A stretch of 64,000 bases of DNA from CAMPKL01 sp963805925 (GTDB lineage Bacteria > Acidobacteriota > Terriglobia > Bryobacterales > UBA6623): positions 248,001-312,000 of the forward strand of contig CAWDWB010000007.1 of NCBI GenBank assembly GCA_963805925.1, read 5' to 3'. Each line of letters starts with the position of its first letter. The first letter of the stretch is position 1. Shown here piece by piece: positions 18,445 through 27,500 of this stretch. The position numbers were made by a program, and so were the translations under genes. A model generated the notes under the pieces. That model did no database searches and was not told the DNA's origin. It saw nothing but the letters and a program-made list of their open reading frames with translations.

Positions 18445-19476
18445 GTGATGCAAGGCAAGAAGAGAACTGTTACTGCTTGGTTTCTAACCGCCGCGGTAGC
18501 GGCAGGCACGCTGGCGGCCGTCGATATCATCAAGGCGCAAGAGGCTCTTTCTTCGCTTTTTCGCGTCGAAGTTGACTTGGTCGTGCTCAACGTGACGGTC
18601 ACGGATCGCCGGGGCCGCTACATCAAGGATTTGAAACCCGAACAGTTTCGCGTTTTCGAAGACGGAGTCCCGCAGCAACTGGCCTCGTTCGGAGAAGGCA
18701 ATGCGGCGCCGGTGAGCGTTGCGTCCATCGACACACGGGCAGTGATCGACACGTCCGCCCCTGTATCGCAACCAGTGCAGGAAGACATCGCCGGAATGAA
18801 TGAGTCGTTCGCCGGAACGAACGTCTTCATCCTGTTCGACACCAGCAACTTCATGTACCGCACGTTTGTTTACGCCGAAGATGCCATCGCGGACTTCATC
18901 CGCGGGCTCGACAAAGCGGATTCGGTTGCACTGTACGGCTTCAGCCGCAATCTAACGCGGCATGCCGAGTTGACGGACAACCGTCTAGATGCGTTGAAAG
19001 GGCTGCGCAGTTCGGTCGCCGGCGATCAAACGGCCCTCTACAACGCTTTGCTGCTGACCTTGCGCGATGCCGCGCAGGTCCCCGGCCGCAAAGTCGTCAT
19101 CGTCTTCTCCAACGGCCCTGATACCGCATCGACGGTCGGTCCCGACGACGTCGGTTCGATCGCCGAAGATGAGGGCATCCCCATCTACGTCATCTCCACA
19201 AAGGAACTTAACCGCGATGCGGTTTCCAGTAATGCCTTCCGGCGCATCACCAACCGCACCGGCGGCCGGGCGTTTTTCGCCAAGACTTGGCAGCGGCAAT
19301 CGGAAGCCTTCGTCTCGATCAAGGACGAGTTGGAGAGTTCCTACACGCTCGCCTATTACCCGCAGAACAATCCCAACGCGGGCTGGCGCAATATCGAAGT
19401 CGAGCTAACAGGCGACGATCTCAAGCGCTACCGCATCCGCACCAGAAACGGCTACCGGCCGAAGCTGTCCGACTAG
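18445..19476 (+). CDS. exported VWFA-related domain protein (acidobacterial type)
   Basis: The 343-residue protein has an N-terminal signal or anchor (TAWFLTAAVAAGTLAAVDII), a short strand-rich segment (FRVEVDLVVLNVTVTDRRGR, then QFRVFEDGVPQQLASF) and a von Willebrand A-like domain from about residue 125. That is the layout of the VWFA-related family common in Acidobacteriota. The metal-site motif DxSxS reads DTSNF at 132-136, so the last serine is missing and metal binding may be altered. Its role is unknown; VWA domains usually mediate protein binding. The GTG at 18445 is followed by an ATG at 18448; an AAGGAG site precedes both. It follows the 1139-residue gene as an operon and overlaps the convergent FKBP gene by four bases. 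Confidence 0.82.
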   Translation: MMQGKKRTVTAWFLTAAVAAGTLAAVDIIKAQEALSSLFRVEVDLVVLNVTVTDRRGRYIKDLKPEQFRVFEDGVPQQLASFGEGNAAPVSVASIDTRAVIDTSAPVSQPVQEDIAGMNESFAGTNVFILFDTSNFMYRTFVYAEDAIADFIRGLDKADSVALYGFSRNLTRHAELTDNRLDALKGLRSSVAGDQTALYNALLLTLRDAAQVPGRKVVIVFSNGPDTASTVGPDDVGSIAEDEGIPIYVISTKELNRDAVSSNAFRRITNRTGGRAFFAKTWQRQSEAFVSIKDELESSYTLAYYPQNNPNAGWRNIEVELTGDDLKRYRIRTRNGYRPKLSD

Positions 19477-20036
19477 TTGATGCTCAACAATTCGACCTGG
19501 AAGATCAGCGTCGAATTCGGCGGAATCGGACCTGCGCCCCGGCTGCCGTAGCCGAGGTCGGGCGGAATCTCGAAACGGAACGTGGAGCCGACCGGCATCA
19601 ATTGGACGCCTTCTTGCCAGCCCTTGACCACGCGGGCCAGCGGAAACGTGGCCGGCTCGCCGCGATCGTAGGACGAATCGAAAACCGTGCCGTTGGTTAA
19701 CTCGCCGCGATACTGCACGGTGACGTTGTCCGCCAGAGTCGGCTTGGGGCCTGTCCCCATCTCTAGAACTTGGTATTTCAGACCGGATGCAGTGGTCTGC
19801 ATTCCTGTTGGTTGAGCAGGCATAGCTTTGGGAGCCGCCTTGGGCGGCGCTGCCGGCGGCTGCACGACGGACTCGGTCGGCGCGGCAGCCGGCTCGGTTG
19901 GCATGGTTTCCGGGGCGCTCTCGGGCGCATGAGCCTCCGCGGCAGGCGTTTCCACCGCAGATTCTTCGCTCGGAGAACCTCCGCAGGAAACCAGAAGAGC
20001 GGCGCAACACACGGAAACGGCAACGAGTTTTTTCAT
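19473..20036 (-). CDS. FKBP-type peptidyl-prolyl isomerase, lipoprotein
   Basis: The 187-residue protein has a lipoprotein signal with lipobox LVSC at about residues 15-18, a ~60-residue linker rich in Ala, Pro and Glu, then a complete FKBP domain. The domain shows ASGLKYQVLEMGTGPKP, VQYRGELTNGTVFDSSYDRG, FPLARVVKGWQEGVQLMPVG, PPDLGYGSRGAGPIPPNSTL and LIFQVELLSI. Such proteins catalyse cis-trans isomerisation at proline and act as folding helpers outside the inner membrane. The long spacer would hold the domain away from the membrane. It is a single gene, convergent with the VWFA-related gene. Confidence 0.92.
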   Translation of the reverse strand: MKKLVAVSVCCAALLVSCGGSPSEESAVETPAAEAHAPESAPETMPTEPAAAPTESVVQPPAAPPKAAPKAMPAQPTGMQTTASGLKYQVLEMGTGPKPTLADNVTVQYRGELTNGTVFDSSYDRGEPATFPLARVVKGWQEGVQLMPVGSTFRFEIPPDLGYGSRGAGPIPPNSTLIFQVELLSIN

Positions 20037-20091
20037 TTCAGATTCGTCGTTCGATCGATCGAACGAAAAACCAGTCTAGCATCGGCCGCAG

Positions 20092-20469
20092 CTAGGCTCG
20101 GGGCGGGAATAAGTACTTGGCGACGACAACAAAGATGGCGACAACGCTCGCCGTGGTGCTGCCGACGATGGTCATCAGCACGGTCTCATCCAGATGCAGC
20201 GCATCCAACCCCGAGCAGCAGACCAACGCCATTACGCCGACCAGCCACCAACACACCAAGCGGAAAACTAATTCGGCATAGCGCTTGCGTTCTCGGCGGT
20301 CCTGCTTGCGGCCCTTGAGTAGTTCGCGGCGATCCTCCAAGCGCAGTGTTTCGGCGCCCTCCTCGAACTCTTGCGCCTCGGCCAGGTACTCGCCGTGGTC
20401 ATCGGCGTCGTCCGGCAGGTCGGCCTCGACAATCTGCTGCAGCGATCCTTGTTGAAGCTCTTCAGCCAC
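20092..20469 (-). CDS. two-helix membrane protein, candidate toxin partner of Panacea gene
   Basis: The 125-residue product starts at a GTG (VAEELQQGSLQ) that overlaps the end of the Panacea-domain gene by eight bases. Residues 1-65 are highly charged and probably form a helix (LEDRRELLKGRKQDRRERKR). Two membrane helices follow: about 66-88 (FRLVCWWLVGVMALVCC) and 97-120 (VLMTIVGSTTASVVAIFVVV). I know no named family for it. The tight overlap with a Panacea antitoxin-type gene suggests a toxin acting at the membrane; this is inference. A longer open frame upstream of the GTG is the antisense-free shadow of the Panacea gene and is not used. Confidence 0.65.
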   Translation of the reverse strand: MAEELQQGSLQQIVEADLPDDADDHGEYLAEAQEFEEGAETLRLEDRRELLKGRKQDRRERKRYAELVFRLVCWWLVGVMALVCCSGLDALHLDETVLMTIVGSTTASVVAIFVVVAKYLFPPRA

Positions 20470-20998
20470 CGGACTCCCCCTGCTCCAAACGTTGCCGAAA
20501 ATGGCGGCGGATCTCTTCGTTGGGGATGTCCACGCCGGAAAGATCCGGATGCGCCTCCCGGACACGCCACCAGGGAGAATCCGGGACATGGGTCATCTGC
20601 GACAGTTGCTTCCCACTCAGGCCGCCGTAGACGTTCCAGATCCTTTCCAGCAAGCCGCGAACCAGATAATCGTCCGGGTCGATTTGGGGCGAGTATCGGG
20701 CGCGAGTCTGCCTGTCGATCCTCTGGGTCAGCCGATCGATGGGCCGCGCCCCGAACTTCTTCAGGTCGTAGTAGAGCGAGGGGACGACGGGGCCGTACTT
20801 CCAGGCGGTAATCGTCTCGTTCAAGAGTGGCTTGCCGACCACCGCCAAGTACCAGCCCTGGGCATAGTAGAGCAGCTTGTGCAGCTTCATCTGGGTGATC
20901 TCTTCGCTCTTGGCAAGGAAGAAGTTGGCGACAGCACTGGAGGGATAGGGGGCCGAGGACGGCTCGCGACCGGTCGTTCGGTCGTCTTGGCTCGTCAT
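20462..20998 (-). CDS. Panacea-domain (DUF4065/SocA-like) putative antitoxin
   Basis: The 178-residue protein contains the Panacea (DUF4065, SocA/GepA-like) domain from about residue 20 to 140: SSAVANFFLAKSEEITQMKL, HKLLYYAQGWYLAVVGKPLL, ETITAWKYGPVVPSLYYDLK. This domain is known as an antitoxin module that pairs with many unrelated toxins, and in SocA as a ClpXP adaptor. The C-terminal part (LSGKQLSQMTHVPDSPWW and later NEEIRRHF) also belongs to the family pattern. The downstream gene overlaps it by eight bases, so the two are translationally linked. Antitoxin-first order fits a bicistronic toxin-antitoxin locus. Confidence 0.85.
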   Translation of the reverse strand: MTSQDDRTTGREPSSAPYPSSAVANFFLAKSEEITQMKLHKLLYYAQGWYLAVVGKPLLNETITAWKYGPVVPSLYYDLKKFGARPIDRLTQRIDRQTRARYSPQIDPDDYLVRGLLERIWNVYGGLSGKQLSQMTHVPDSPWWRVREAHPDLSGVDIPNEEIRRHFRQRLEQGESGG

Positions 20999-21107
20999 GG
21001 ATGGGGCTCCGCCGGGAGGGCTAGTTTCAAACTAACACGGGCCGCCAAACCCAACTGGGGCGCGTCGATCGCGCCCTGTAGTACCATCTCCTTTCGGTCC
21101 AAAAATC

Positions 21108-22271
21108 ATGCAGCTTTCTTCCAGAATGAAAGGCGTCCGCGGCGAGGGCGCATTCGATGTACTCGTCAAGGCCCGCGCGCTTGAGGCGCAGGGCAAGTCC
21201 ATCGTCCACATGGAGATCGGCGAACCGGATTTCCCGACGCCGAAGCACATCATCGAAGCCGGCAAGCGCGCGCTCGACGCGGGACATACCAAGTACGGTC
21301 CTACGCAAGGCGAACCGGCGCTGCGCGAAGCGATCGCCGCCCACATCGCCGAGACGCGAGGAATCAAGACCAGCGCCTCCCGAGTCGTCGTCACGCCGGG
21401 CGCCAAGCCGGTCCTCTTCTACACCATGCTGGCGTTGCTCGAAGAAGGCGACGAGGCGATGTTCCCCAACCCGGGGTTCCCGATCTACGAATCGATGATC
21501 AACTACACCGGGGCCAAGGCGGTTTCGATGCCGCTGGTCGAGGAGCGCGGCTTCTCCATCGACATGGACGAGTTCCGCGACAAGCTGACCGACAAGACCA
21601 AACTGATCGTGCTCTGCTCGCCGCAGAATCCGACCGGCGGCTCCATCCGCGAAGAGGATCTGCGCGAGATCGCCGCCCTAGTCAAAGACCGCGACATTCT
21701 CGTGCTTTCCGACGAGATCTACAGCCGCATCGTCTTCGACGGCAAACCGTTTTCCATCTCCTCCGTGCCCGGCATGGAAGACAAGACGATCGTGCTCGAC
21801 GGCTTCTCGAAGACCTACTCGATGACCGGCTGGCGCATCGGCTACGGCCACTTCCCCGAATGGTTGGTCGCCCCGGTTTGTTTGATGATGGTCAACTCCG
21901 CCTCACATACGGCCAGCTTCACCCAGCAAGCCGCCCTAGAAGCCTTGACCGGGCCTCAAGATTCCGTCGACATGATGGTGGCCGAGTTCAAACGTCGCCG
22001 CGATCTGATCGTCTCGGGCTTCAACAGCATTCCAGGATTCCGTTGCGCGAACCCCAGCGGCGCATTCTACGCCTTCCCCAACGTCACAGGAACAGGGATC
22101 AGTTCCAAGGTGCTTGCCGATCGAATCCTAAACGAGGCCGGCGTGTCCTGCCTCGACGGTGCCGCCTTCGGCAAGCTCGGCGAGGGCTACCTGCGCTTCA
22201 GCTACGCCACCGCCTACGAGAAGATCGAAGAAGGCCTCGAACGCATCCGCAAAATGATCGCCGCCGGTTAG
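21108..22271 (+). CDS. class I/II PLP-dependent aminotransferase (AspC-like)
   Basis: The 387-residue enzyme has the fold-type I pattern: HMEIGEPDFPTPKHIIEA, KYGPTQGEPALREAIA, SPQNPTGGSIREEDL, the DEIYSRIVFDG strand, and the PLP-lysine segment GFSKTYSMTGWRIGYG. The final arginine that binds the carboxylate lies in GEGYLRFSYA. These enzymes move the amino group of aspartate or other amino acids to 2-oxoglutarate; the precise substrate cannot be read from sequence. It is a single gene, four bases from a convergent small membrane protein gene. Confidence 0.9.
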   Translation: MQLSSRMKGVRGEGAFDVLVKARALEAQGKSIVHMEIGEPDFPTPKHIIEAGKRALDAGHTKYGPTQGEPALREAIAAHIAETRGIKTSASRVVVTPGAKPVLFYTMLALLEEGDEAMFPNPGFPIYESMINYTGAKAVSMPLVEERGFSIDMDEFRDKLTDKTKLIVLCSPQNPTGGSIREEDLREIAALVKDRDILVLSDEIYSRIVFDGKPFSISSVPGMEDKTIVLDGFSKTYSMTGWRIGYGHFPEWLVAPVCLMMVNSASHTASFTQQAALEALTGPQDSVDMMVAEFKRRRDLIVSGFNSIPGFRCANPSGAFYAFPNVTGTGISSKVLADRILNEAGVSCLDGAAFGKLGEGYLRFSYATAYEKIEEGLERIRKMIAAG

Positions 22272-22275
22272 GCCA

Positions 22276-22575
22276 CTAGCGAACTTCGATTTCGAGCCCG
22301 CCTGCGACCCCGGCCACGAGGTTGTAGATCAGCGCTGACAGGGCGCCCGAGATGAATCCAATCGCGCCGTAGAGCAGCGGCAACAGGATAATTGCGCCCA
22401 TTCCAAAGAACATCGCGATGAACTGACCGCCGGGCTCCTTTGCTGCTGCCTGGGAAAACGCGGCGCCGAAGAACGACACCAGCGAGACGATGGCGCCGAA
22501 GAATAGGCCCAAGCCGCCGTAGAGGGCGCCCAGCACCTTGGCAAGAGACAGTACCCCAATTCGTTGAATCACCAT
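22276..22575 (-). CDS. small two-helix membrane protein
   Basis: The 99-residue protein (MVIQRIGVLSLAKVLGALYG at its start) has a first hydrophobic stretch (GGLGLFFGAIVSLVSFFGAAF) and a second (FFGMGAIILLPLLYGAIGF), and ends YNLVAGVAGGLEIEV. This end motif is shared by small conserved membrane proteins resembling the DUF3566 group; that assignment is tentative. I chose the ATG at 22575; a longer open frame upstream would overlap the esterase gene. Function is unknown. Confidence 0.65.
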   Translation of the reverse strand: MVIQRIGVLSLAKVLGALYGGLGLFFGAIVSLVSFFGAAFSQAAAKEPGGQFIAMFFGMGAIILLPLLYGAIGFISGALSALIYNLVAGVAGGLEIEVR

Positions 22576-22615
22576 AGTGGTGCGCAGCGTAGCAAATCCG
22601 GCGCTCTGCGGCTGA

Positions 22616-23494
22616 CTACTCAACGGCGCTGAGAAAGCCGCTTGCGTCCATCCAGCTGCGGAAATACTCAAGCCAATGAGAAACAGGGCCAGTCAGCCGA
22701 TCTCGCAGGCCAAAGCCGTGGCCCACACCGGCAAAGACGTGCAGTTCAGCCGAGACGCCAGCCCGCTTCATCCGCAGGTACAACTCCGGCAATCCCTCAG
22801 AGATGTTCTGACGGTCCTTCTCGCCGCAAACCAGGAAAGCTGCAGGCGTTTCGGCGTTCAATGTCATCTCTGGAATCGCCGGATAGATCAGCGCTTGAAA
22901 TGCCGGTTTGGAGGACTGCCGCTCGATCGGATCGCTCGGTTGCGCATCGCCCGCGTCGTAGCGGTCAGCAGCCAAAGCAGCGATTTCCCCGCCGGCCGAA
23001 AAGCCCATCACGCCAATGCGATTCGGATCGACGCCCCACTCCTTAGCTCGCGCACGAATCACGCGAATCGCACGCTTGGCGTCCCTTAGCGAGTGCTCCT
23101 CGATCTTGTAAGGCGAGCCTTCCATGCGCGCCAGCCGGTACTTCAAAACAAAGGCCGCGACGCCATGCTCGGCCAGCCAGGCGGCCTCGTTGTAGCCCTC
23201 ATGGGTGATCCATAGTGAGCTGTGGCCGCCTCCCGGCGCGATGACCACCGCGGCGCCCGTCGCCCCCGCGCCCGGCAGATAGGCGGTGATCGACGGCACA
23301 TGCACGTTCGAGATCACATGGTCGCCGCCCGGGGTCACCCGAACCGTTTCTTCGGGCGGAGCGGCAGGCGAACCCGGCGCCGGCCCGTCCCACAAGCGAA
23401 TGACTTGCGGCTCAGCGGCAGCAGCGACTCCGGCCGCTAAAACCAAAGCGGCGAACAAGGCGAAACAGCGATGACGTGGTGAAGGACGATGCAT
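22616..23494 (-). CDS. exported alpha/beta hydrolase (acetyl-xylan-esterase-like)
   Basis: The 292-residue protein has a signal peptide (RCFALFAALVLAAGVAAAAE) and then a lipase/esterase fold. The oxyanion segment is VIAPGGGHSSLW, the nucleophile elbow is GFSAGGE, the acidic residue lies in LVCGEKDRQNI, and the histidine in VFAGVGHGFGLRD. It belongs to the BD-FAE/acetyl-xylan-esterase-like group; the substrate is probably an ester in plant or microbial polysaccharide, which is inference. It runs opposite to the aminotransferase, with the small membrane protein gene just downstream in the same orientation. Confidence 0.85.
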   Translation of the reverse strand: MHRPSPRHRCFALFAALVLAAGVAAAAEPQVIRLWDGPAPGSPAAPPEETVRVTPGGDHVISNVHVPSITAYLPGAGATGAAVVIAPGGGHSSLWITHEGYNEAAWLAEHGVAAFVLKYRLARMEGSPYKIEEHSLRDAKRAIRVIRARAKEWGVDPNRIGVMGFSAGGEIAALAADRYDAGDAQPSDPIERQSSKPAFQALIYPAIPEMTLNAETPAAFLVCGEKDRQNISEGLPELYLRMKRAGVSAELHVFAGVGHGFGLRDRLTGPVSHWLEYFRSWMDASGFLSAVE

Positions 23495-23607
23495 GGCCGC
23501 GAATTATACAAGAACAAGGCCCTGCCAATAGAATCAGGCCCTGGTTTGAGAGAATTGAGTAGGTCTCAACTAGCCGCATTTCACGGCAAGAACTGACTAC
23601 GGAACCC

Positions 23608-24303
23608 TTGAACTATTTCAACTATTACACGGAAATCGAAGAGCGATTCCAGCAAGCGCGAGGCAGCGGCATCTTCCTGTTGTCACCCTTGGATTGGGCG
23701 CTGATTGAGTCGTGGAAGGAATCCGGCGTACCGCTCGAAGCCGCCCTGAAAGGCGTCGACCGGGCCTTCAAAAAATGGCATGAGCGCAAGCGTAAGTTCA
23801 GGCAGGTTAACTCGTTAGCCTATTGTGCCCAGGAAGTTCTGGCCGCTGCGAAGGAACTCGCCGAAGGCGGAGCCCTCCGCGAAAAAAATACCCCCCCGGA
23901 TGAAACATTTGAAGCCCCGCGGTTATCAACCTACTTGGCCGCGAACGCAGATTCCTTGGACCGCTGCTCGACGGCCGCTAGATCTCCGCTGGCGGAGGCC
24001 GCAAAATCAGCGGCGGAGTCTTTGCGAAAACTCGTCGTCGCCGCCGAAGCCGGAGGGCTAGGCGACTTAGAAACGCTTGAGCAGCGGCTCAGCATTCTGG
24101 AGGAAAAGCTGCTCGCGGCGGCGCTACAGACCGTACAGGAGGACCAACTGGTCGAAAGCCGGATGCGGTTGCAACGTCAACTGGCGCCCTATCGCGGCAA
24201 GATGACCGCCGATCAGCTGGCCCTATTGGAGAAACAGTACGTCCAGCGCGAGGCTTTTGAGCAAGCCAGCATACCCCGGCTGAGTCTTTTCTACCTGCGC
24301 TAG
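23608..24303 (+). CDS. hypothetical protein, charged and helical
   Basis: I do not recognise a family for this 231-residue protein. It has no signal peptide or membrane segment. The N-terminal ~85 residues look conserved in type (YFNYYTEIEERFQQARGSG, LLSPLDWALIESWKESGVPL, KKWHERKRKFRQVNSLAYC), followed by a helical region with heptad-like spacing (LETLEQRLSILEEKLL). The start is TTG, seven bases after a weak GGAA site. A similar N-terminal block is carried by small proteins of other acidobacteria, as far as I recall. Confidence 0.6.
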   Translation: MNYFNYYTEIEERFQQARGSGIFLLSPLDWALIESWKESGVPLEAALKGVDRAFKKWHERKRKFRQVNSLAYCAQEVLAAAKELAEGGALREKNTPPDETFEAPRLSTYLAANADSLDRCSTAARSPLAEAAKSAAESLRKLVVAAEAGGLGDLETLEQRLSILEEKLLAAALQTVQEDQLVESRMRLQRQLAPYRGKMTADQLALLEKQYVQREAFEQASIPRLSLFYLR

Positions 24304-24331
24304 AACCCCCTGCTTGCGAGCGTTTCCCTGA

Positions 24332-24356
24332 CCCTAGGCCTGTTCCTAGGCCTGGG
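24332..24356. repeat. hairpin of two CCTAGGCCT units
   Basis: CCTAGGCCTG occurs twice here (24333 and 24345), and the flanking CCC/GGG make a hairpin with one bulged base. No T-run follows, so it is not a classic terminator. It lies just after the gene ending at 24303, in a 227-base gap that shows no riboswitch I recognise; a second small hairpin (ACAGA / TCTGT) lies near 24460-24475. Confidence 0.35.
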
Positions 24357-24530
24357 CGTATTAGTGGGAAACCCCCTAGAGGCTTAGGCAGTATTAACCG
24401 GAAGTTAGGTCGTTCGTACTGATACAGCACAAGTACCAACGCACCGTAGCCTCGTCCTTACAGACCTATGTCTGTAGGTTCACGCGTGTCCGGAATGCGT
24501 GAATGCACTACTTGGAGAGGAATCATACCC

Positions 24531-27500
24531 ATGCGTTTTCTTGTTCAGAGACTATCGGTCTGCCTTGCAGCTGCGTTGTTGCTCGTTTCGGCGCTCGGAG
24601 CCCAACAGAGCGACCGAAGCAAGACAGTCGAGAGGCTAAACAACGAGATCCTGCGGGTCTATTCCAGGTCGGTTCGGGGAGGCGGCGATACGTCGGCTCT
24701 TCGGCAGCAGGCTCAGGAATTGCTCCAGCAGCGGGAAGAGGCCATGGCCGCCTTGGTGGATGAATCCCCGGACGCGGCTCTCAACGCGGCATTGCCGGCC
24801 GACGTAGCCAACGAAGTGGCGCGAGCGTTCCCCGAATCCGCAGCCCGTGTCGAGCGGCATGGTTCCTTGATCGGCGTTCTTGAGATCGAAGTGGAAGATG
24901 ACGAAAACCTCGTCCACCATAAGACGATCCACCGTTTGAGAGTGGGTCGAGACCGCTATCGCATGCGCTTCTCGGGAGACGCTCCGGCTGCCCAGGCCGG
25001 CAGCCTAATGAGGGTCGACGGCATGCTCGTCGGAGAGTCCATCGTAACCGAGTCTGCGAGCTTGACGACCGAGGCGGACGCCGCCGCGTCCTGCAGTACG
25101 ACCGGCGCGCAGCGGATGGCCGTCATCAAGGTAAAGTTTCCTGGGACCAACCCCACTTTGGCAAACTCCACGTTGGATGGGTGGATGTTCGGCTCGAGCG
25201 GCGAAACCGTCAGCAATTACTGGGATGAAGCGTCCTACGGGGCAGCTTGGGCTACTGGCGATGTCTACCCCTCCGGATCGGACGCTTGGTACACGCTTGA
25301 CCGCGAGTACTCCTGCACCGAATCGGATGCGCTTCGCAACGCCGCGTTAGCGGCTGCGAATGGCGACGTCAACTTCCAGAACTACCAGCGAGCGGTGATC
25401 GTCTTCCCGAAGCCTTCGACCGGCTGCTCGTTCGCCGGCAGAGCGTCAATCGGCTGCTGGGTCGGCAGCCCGGACGGCAATACGATCTCCTACGCACTCC
25501 AGGTGCTAGATTCCATGGGTACCGCCCAAAAGACCGTCCAACTCACCACGCACGAAGGCGGCCACACGCTGGGTCTCTACCACGCCAGCACCGTCGACTT
25601 CGGTTCCGACGCCGTGGGTCCGACGAACAGCAGCGGCACGCGAGATGAGTATGGCGACCGCTATTCTTCAATGGGTTTTTGGAACGACGGCCACTACGCG
25701 GCGCCGCAGAAAAAACAGCTCGGTTGGTTGAATCCCACTTCGGTCTCCTCCAGCGGCACTTTCACCGTCAAGCCGTATTCCAATACCAGCGGCGTCCGCG
25801 CCCTCGACATCAAGCGCGGTTCGACCGGATCGCAACGCATCTGGCTCGAGTACAGACGCCAGCTGGGAGACTTCAATGCGAGTCCGCCCGCCTATCCCGG
25901 TAACGGCGCCCTGCTGCACTTGGGCAACGGCAATTCCAACTCGCTGTTGCTCGATTTCACGCCGGCCAGCTCGGGCAACTTCCTCGACGCCACTCTTGAG
26001 TCTGGACAAACCTGGAACGACCCCTATAGCGACCTTTCCATCCAAATCGGCTCCGCGACCGACTCAGGGCTCCAAGTGACCGTCAGCTATGGTGCCACCC
26101 CAACATGCTCGACGAATCCTCCAACCATCGTCGTCAGTCCTAACAGCAAGAGCACCGACTATCCGGCGCCGGCGAGCTACACGGTAACAGTCACCAACAA
26201 CGACAGCAGCGCTTGCAGTTCCGCGTCCTACACGATGACGACGAAGGCTCTTTACAATGGCTCGATCACCAGCGAAGTATCGACGGCCGTCAACAAATCA
26301 GTCCTCACCATCGCGCCCGGCGCGACGGGTACGACAACCCTGACGGCAACTCCCTCCACGCAGCCGCCCGATGCCCGCAACTACATGGTCTCCGCCAAGG
26401 CGAGCCGCACCAGCCCGAACCAGTCCGCCGAAGACGAAGCCGGTCTGACGGTCGTCCCGCCGCTACAGTGCATTACGGCTGCGCCGACCTTCTCGCTGAG
26501 CCCCAACAGCCTGACTGCCGAGTTCCCTGCCGGAACGACCTTTACGGCCTCGCTGAAGAACAACGACAACAGCGCCTGCTCGACGACGTCATTCTCGATG
26601 ACAGCCTTTGCGCAGCTTAACGGCCAAAACGCCGGCAATATCTCGGCCAGCGTGGCTTCATCGCTGTCGGTAGCCCCTGGCGCGACAAAGACCACCCCCG
26701 TCACCGTAACTCCGACCTCGGCCCCTTCGACCGAGAGCGCCTATTCGATCACCGCCAGAGCAAGCCGCACGAACCCGTCGCAAACGGTCCAGGACGTCTC
26801 GACCTTCACCGTTACCCTGGCGCCGGTTTGCGAGCCCTCTCTGCCGACGGTGAACCTCAGCCCGACGAGCCGCAGCACGGAGTATCCGAACCCGGCTAGC
26901 TATACGCTGACCATCGTCAACAACGACAGTTCGGTTTGCAGCGCGAGTTCCTTCTCGATCGACGCTAGCGCCACCGGCGCGGCAAATGCCAGCCCTTCCA
27001 ATGGGTCTTTGAGCATCGCCCCCGGGGCCACGAAGACGACGACGGTCACCGCGACGCCGACTTCATTGCCGAGTTCGACGACGAACCACACCGTCACCGC
27101 CAGCGTGTCGCGCTCCAACCCTTCTCAGTTGGTTCAAGACTCGTCCCAGCTGACGGTATCGCCTCCTGCGCCGACCTGCCAGGTTGCGCTACCGACAGTC
27201 AACCTCAGCCCAAGCAGTAAGAGCACGGTATACCCGAATGCCGCCAGCTACACCTTAACCGTCGTCAACAACGACAGCTCGGTTTGCAGCGCGAGTTCCT
27301 TCTCGATCGGCGCCGGCGTCAGCGGCGCGGCCTCTGCCGGCGTCTCCAACGCGGTGCTCAGCATTGCCCCGGGCGCAACCCAAACCACGATCGTCACCGC
27401 GACGCCGACTTCATTGCCGAGTTCGACGACGAACCACACCGTCACCGCCAGCGTGTCGCGCTCCAACCCGTCCCAGTTGGTTCAAGACTCGTCCCAACTG

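Noticed and set aside
24304..24530. Cyclic-di-GMP or other riboswitch before the metalloprotease
   Set aside because: No conserved GEMM-type or other riboswitch core is visible; only simple hairpins.
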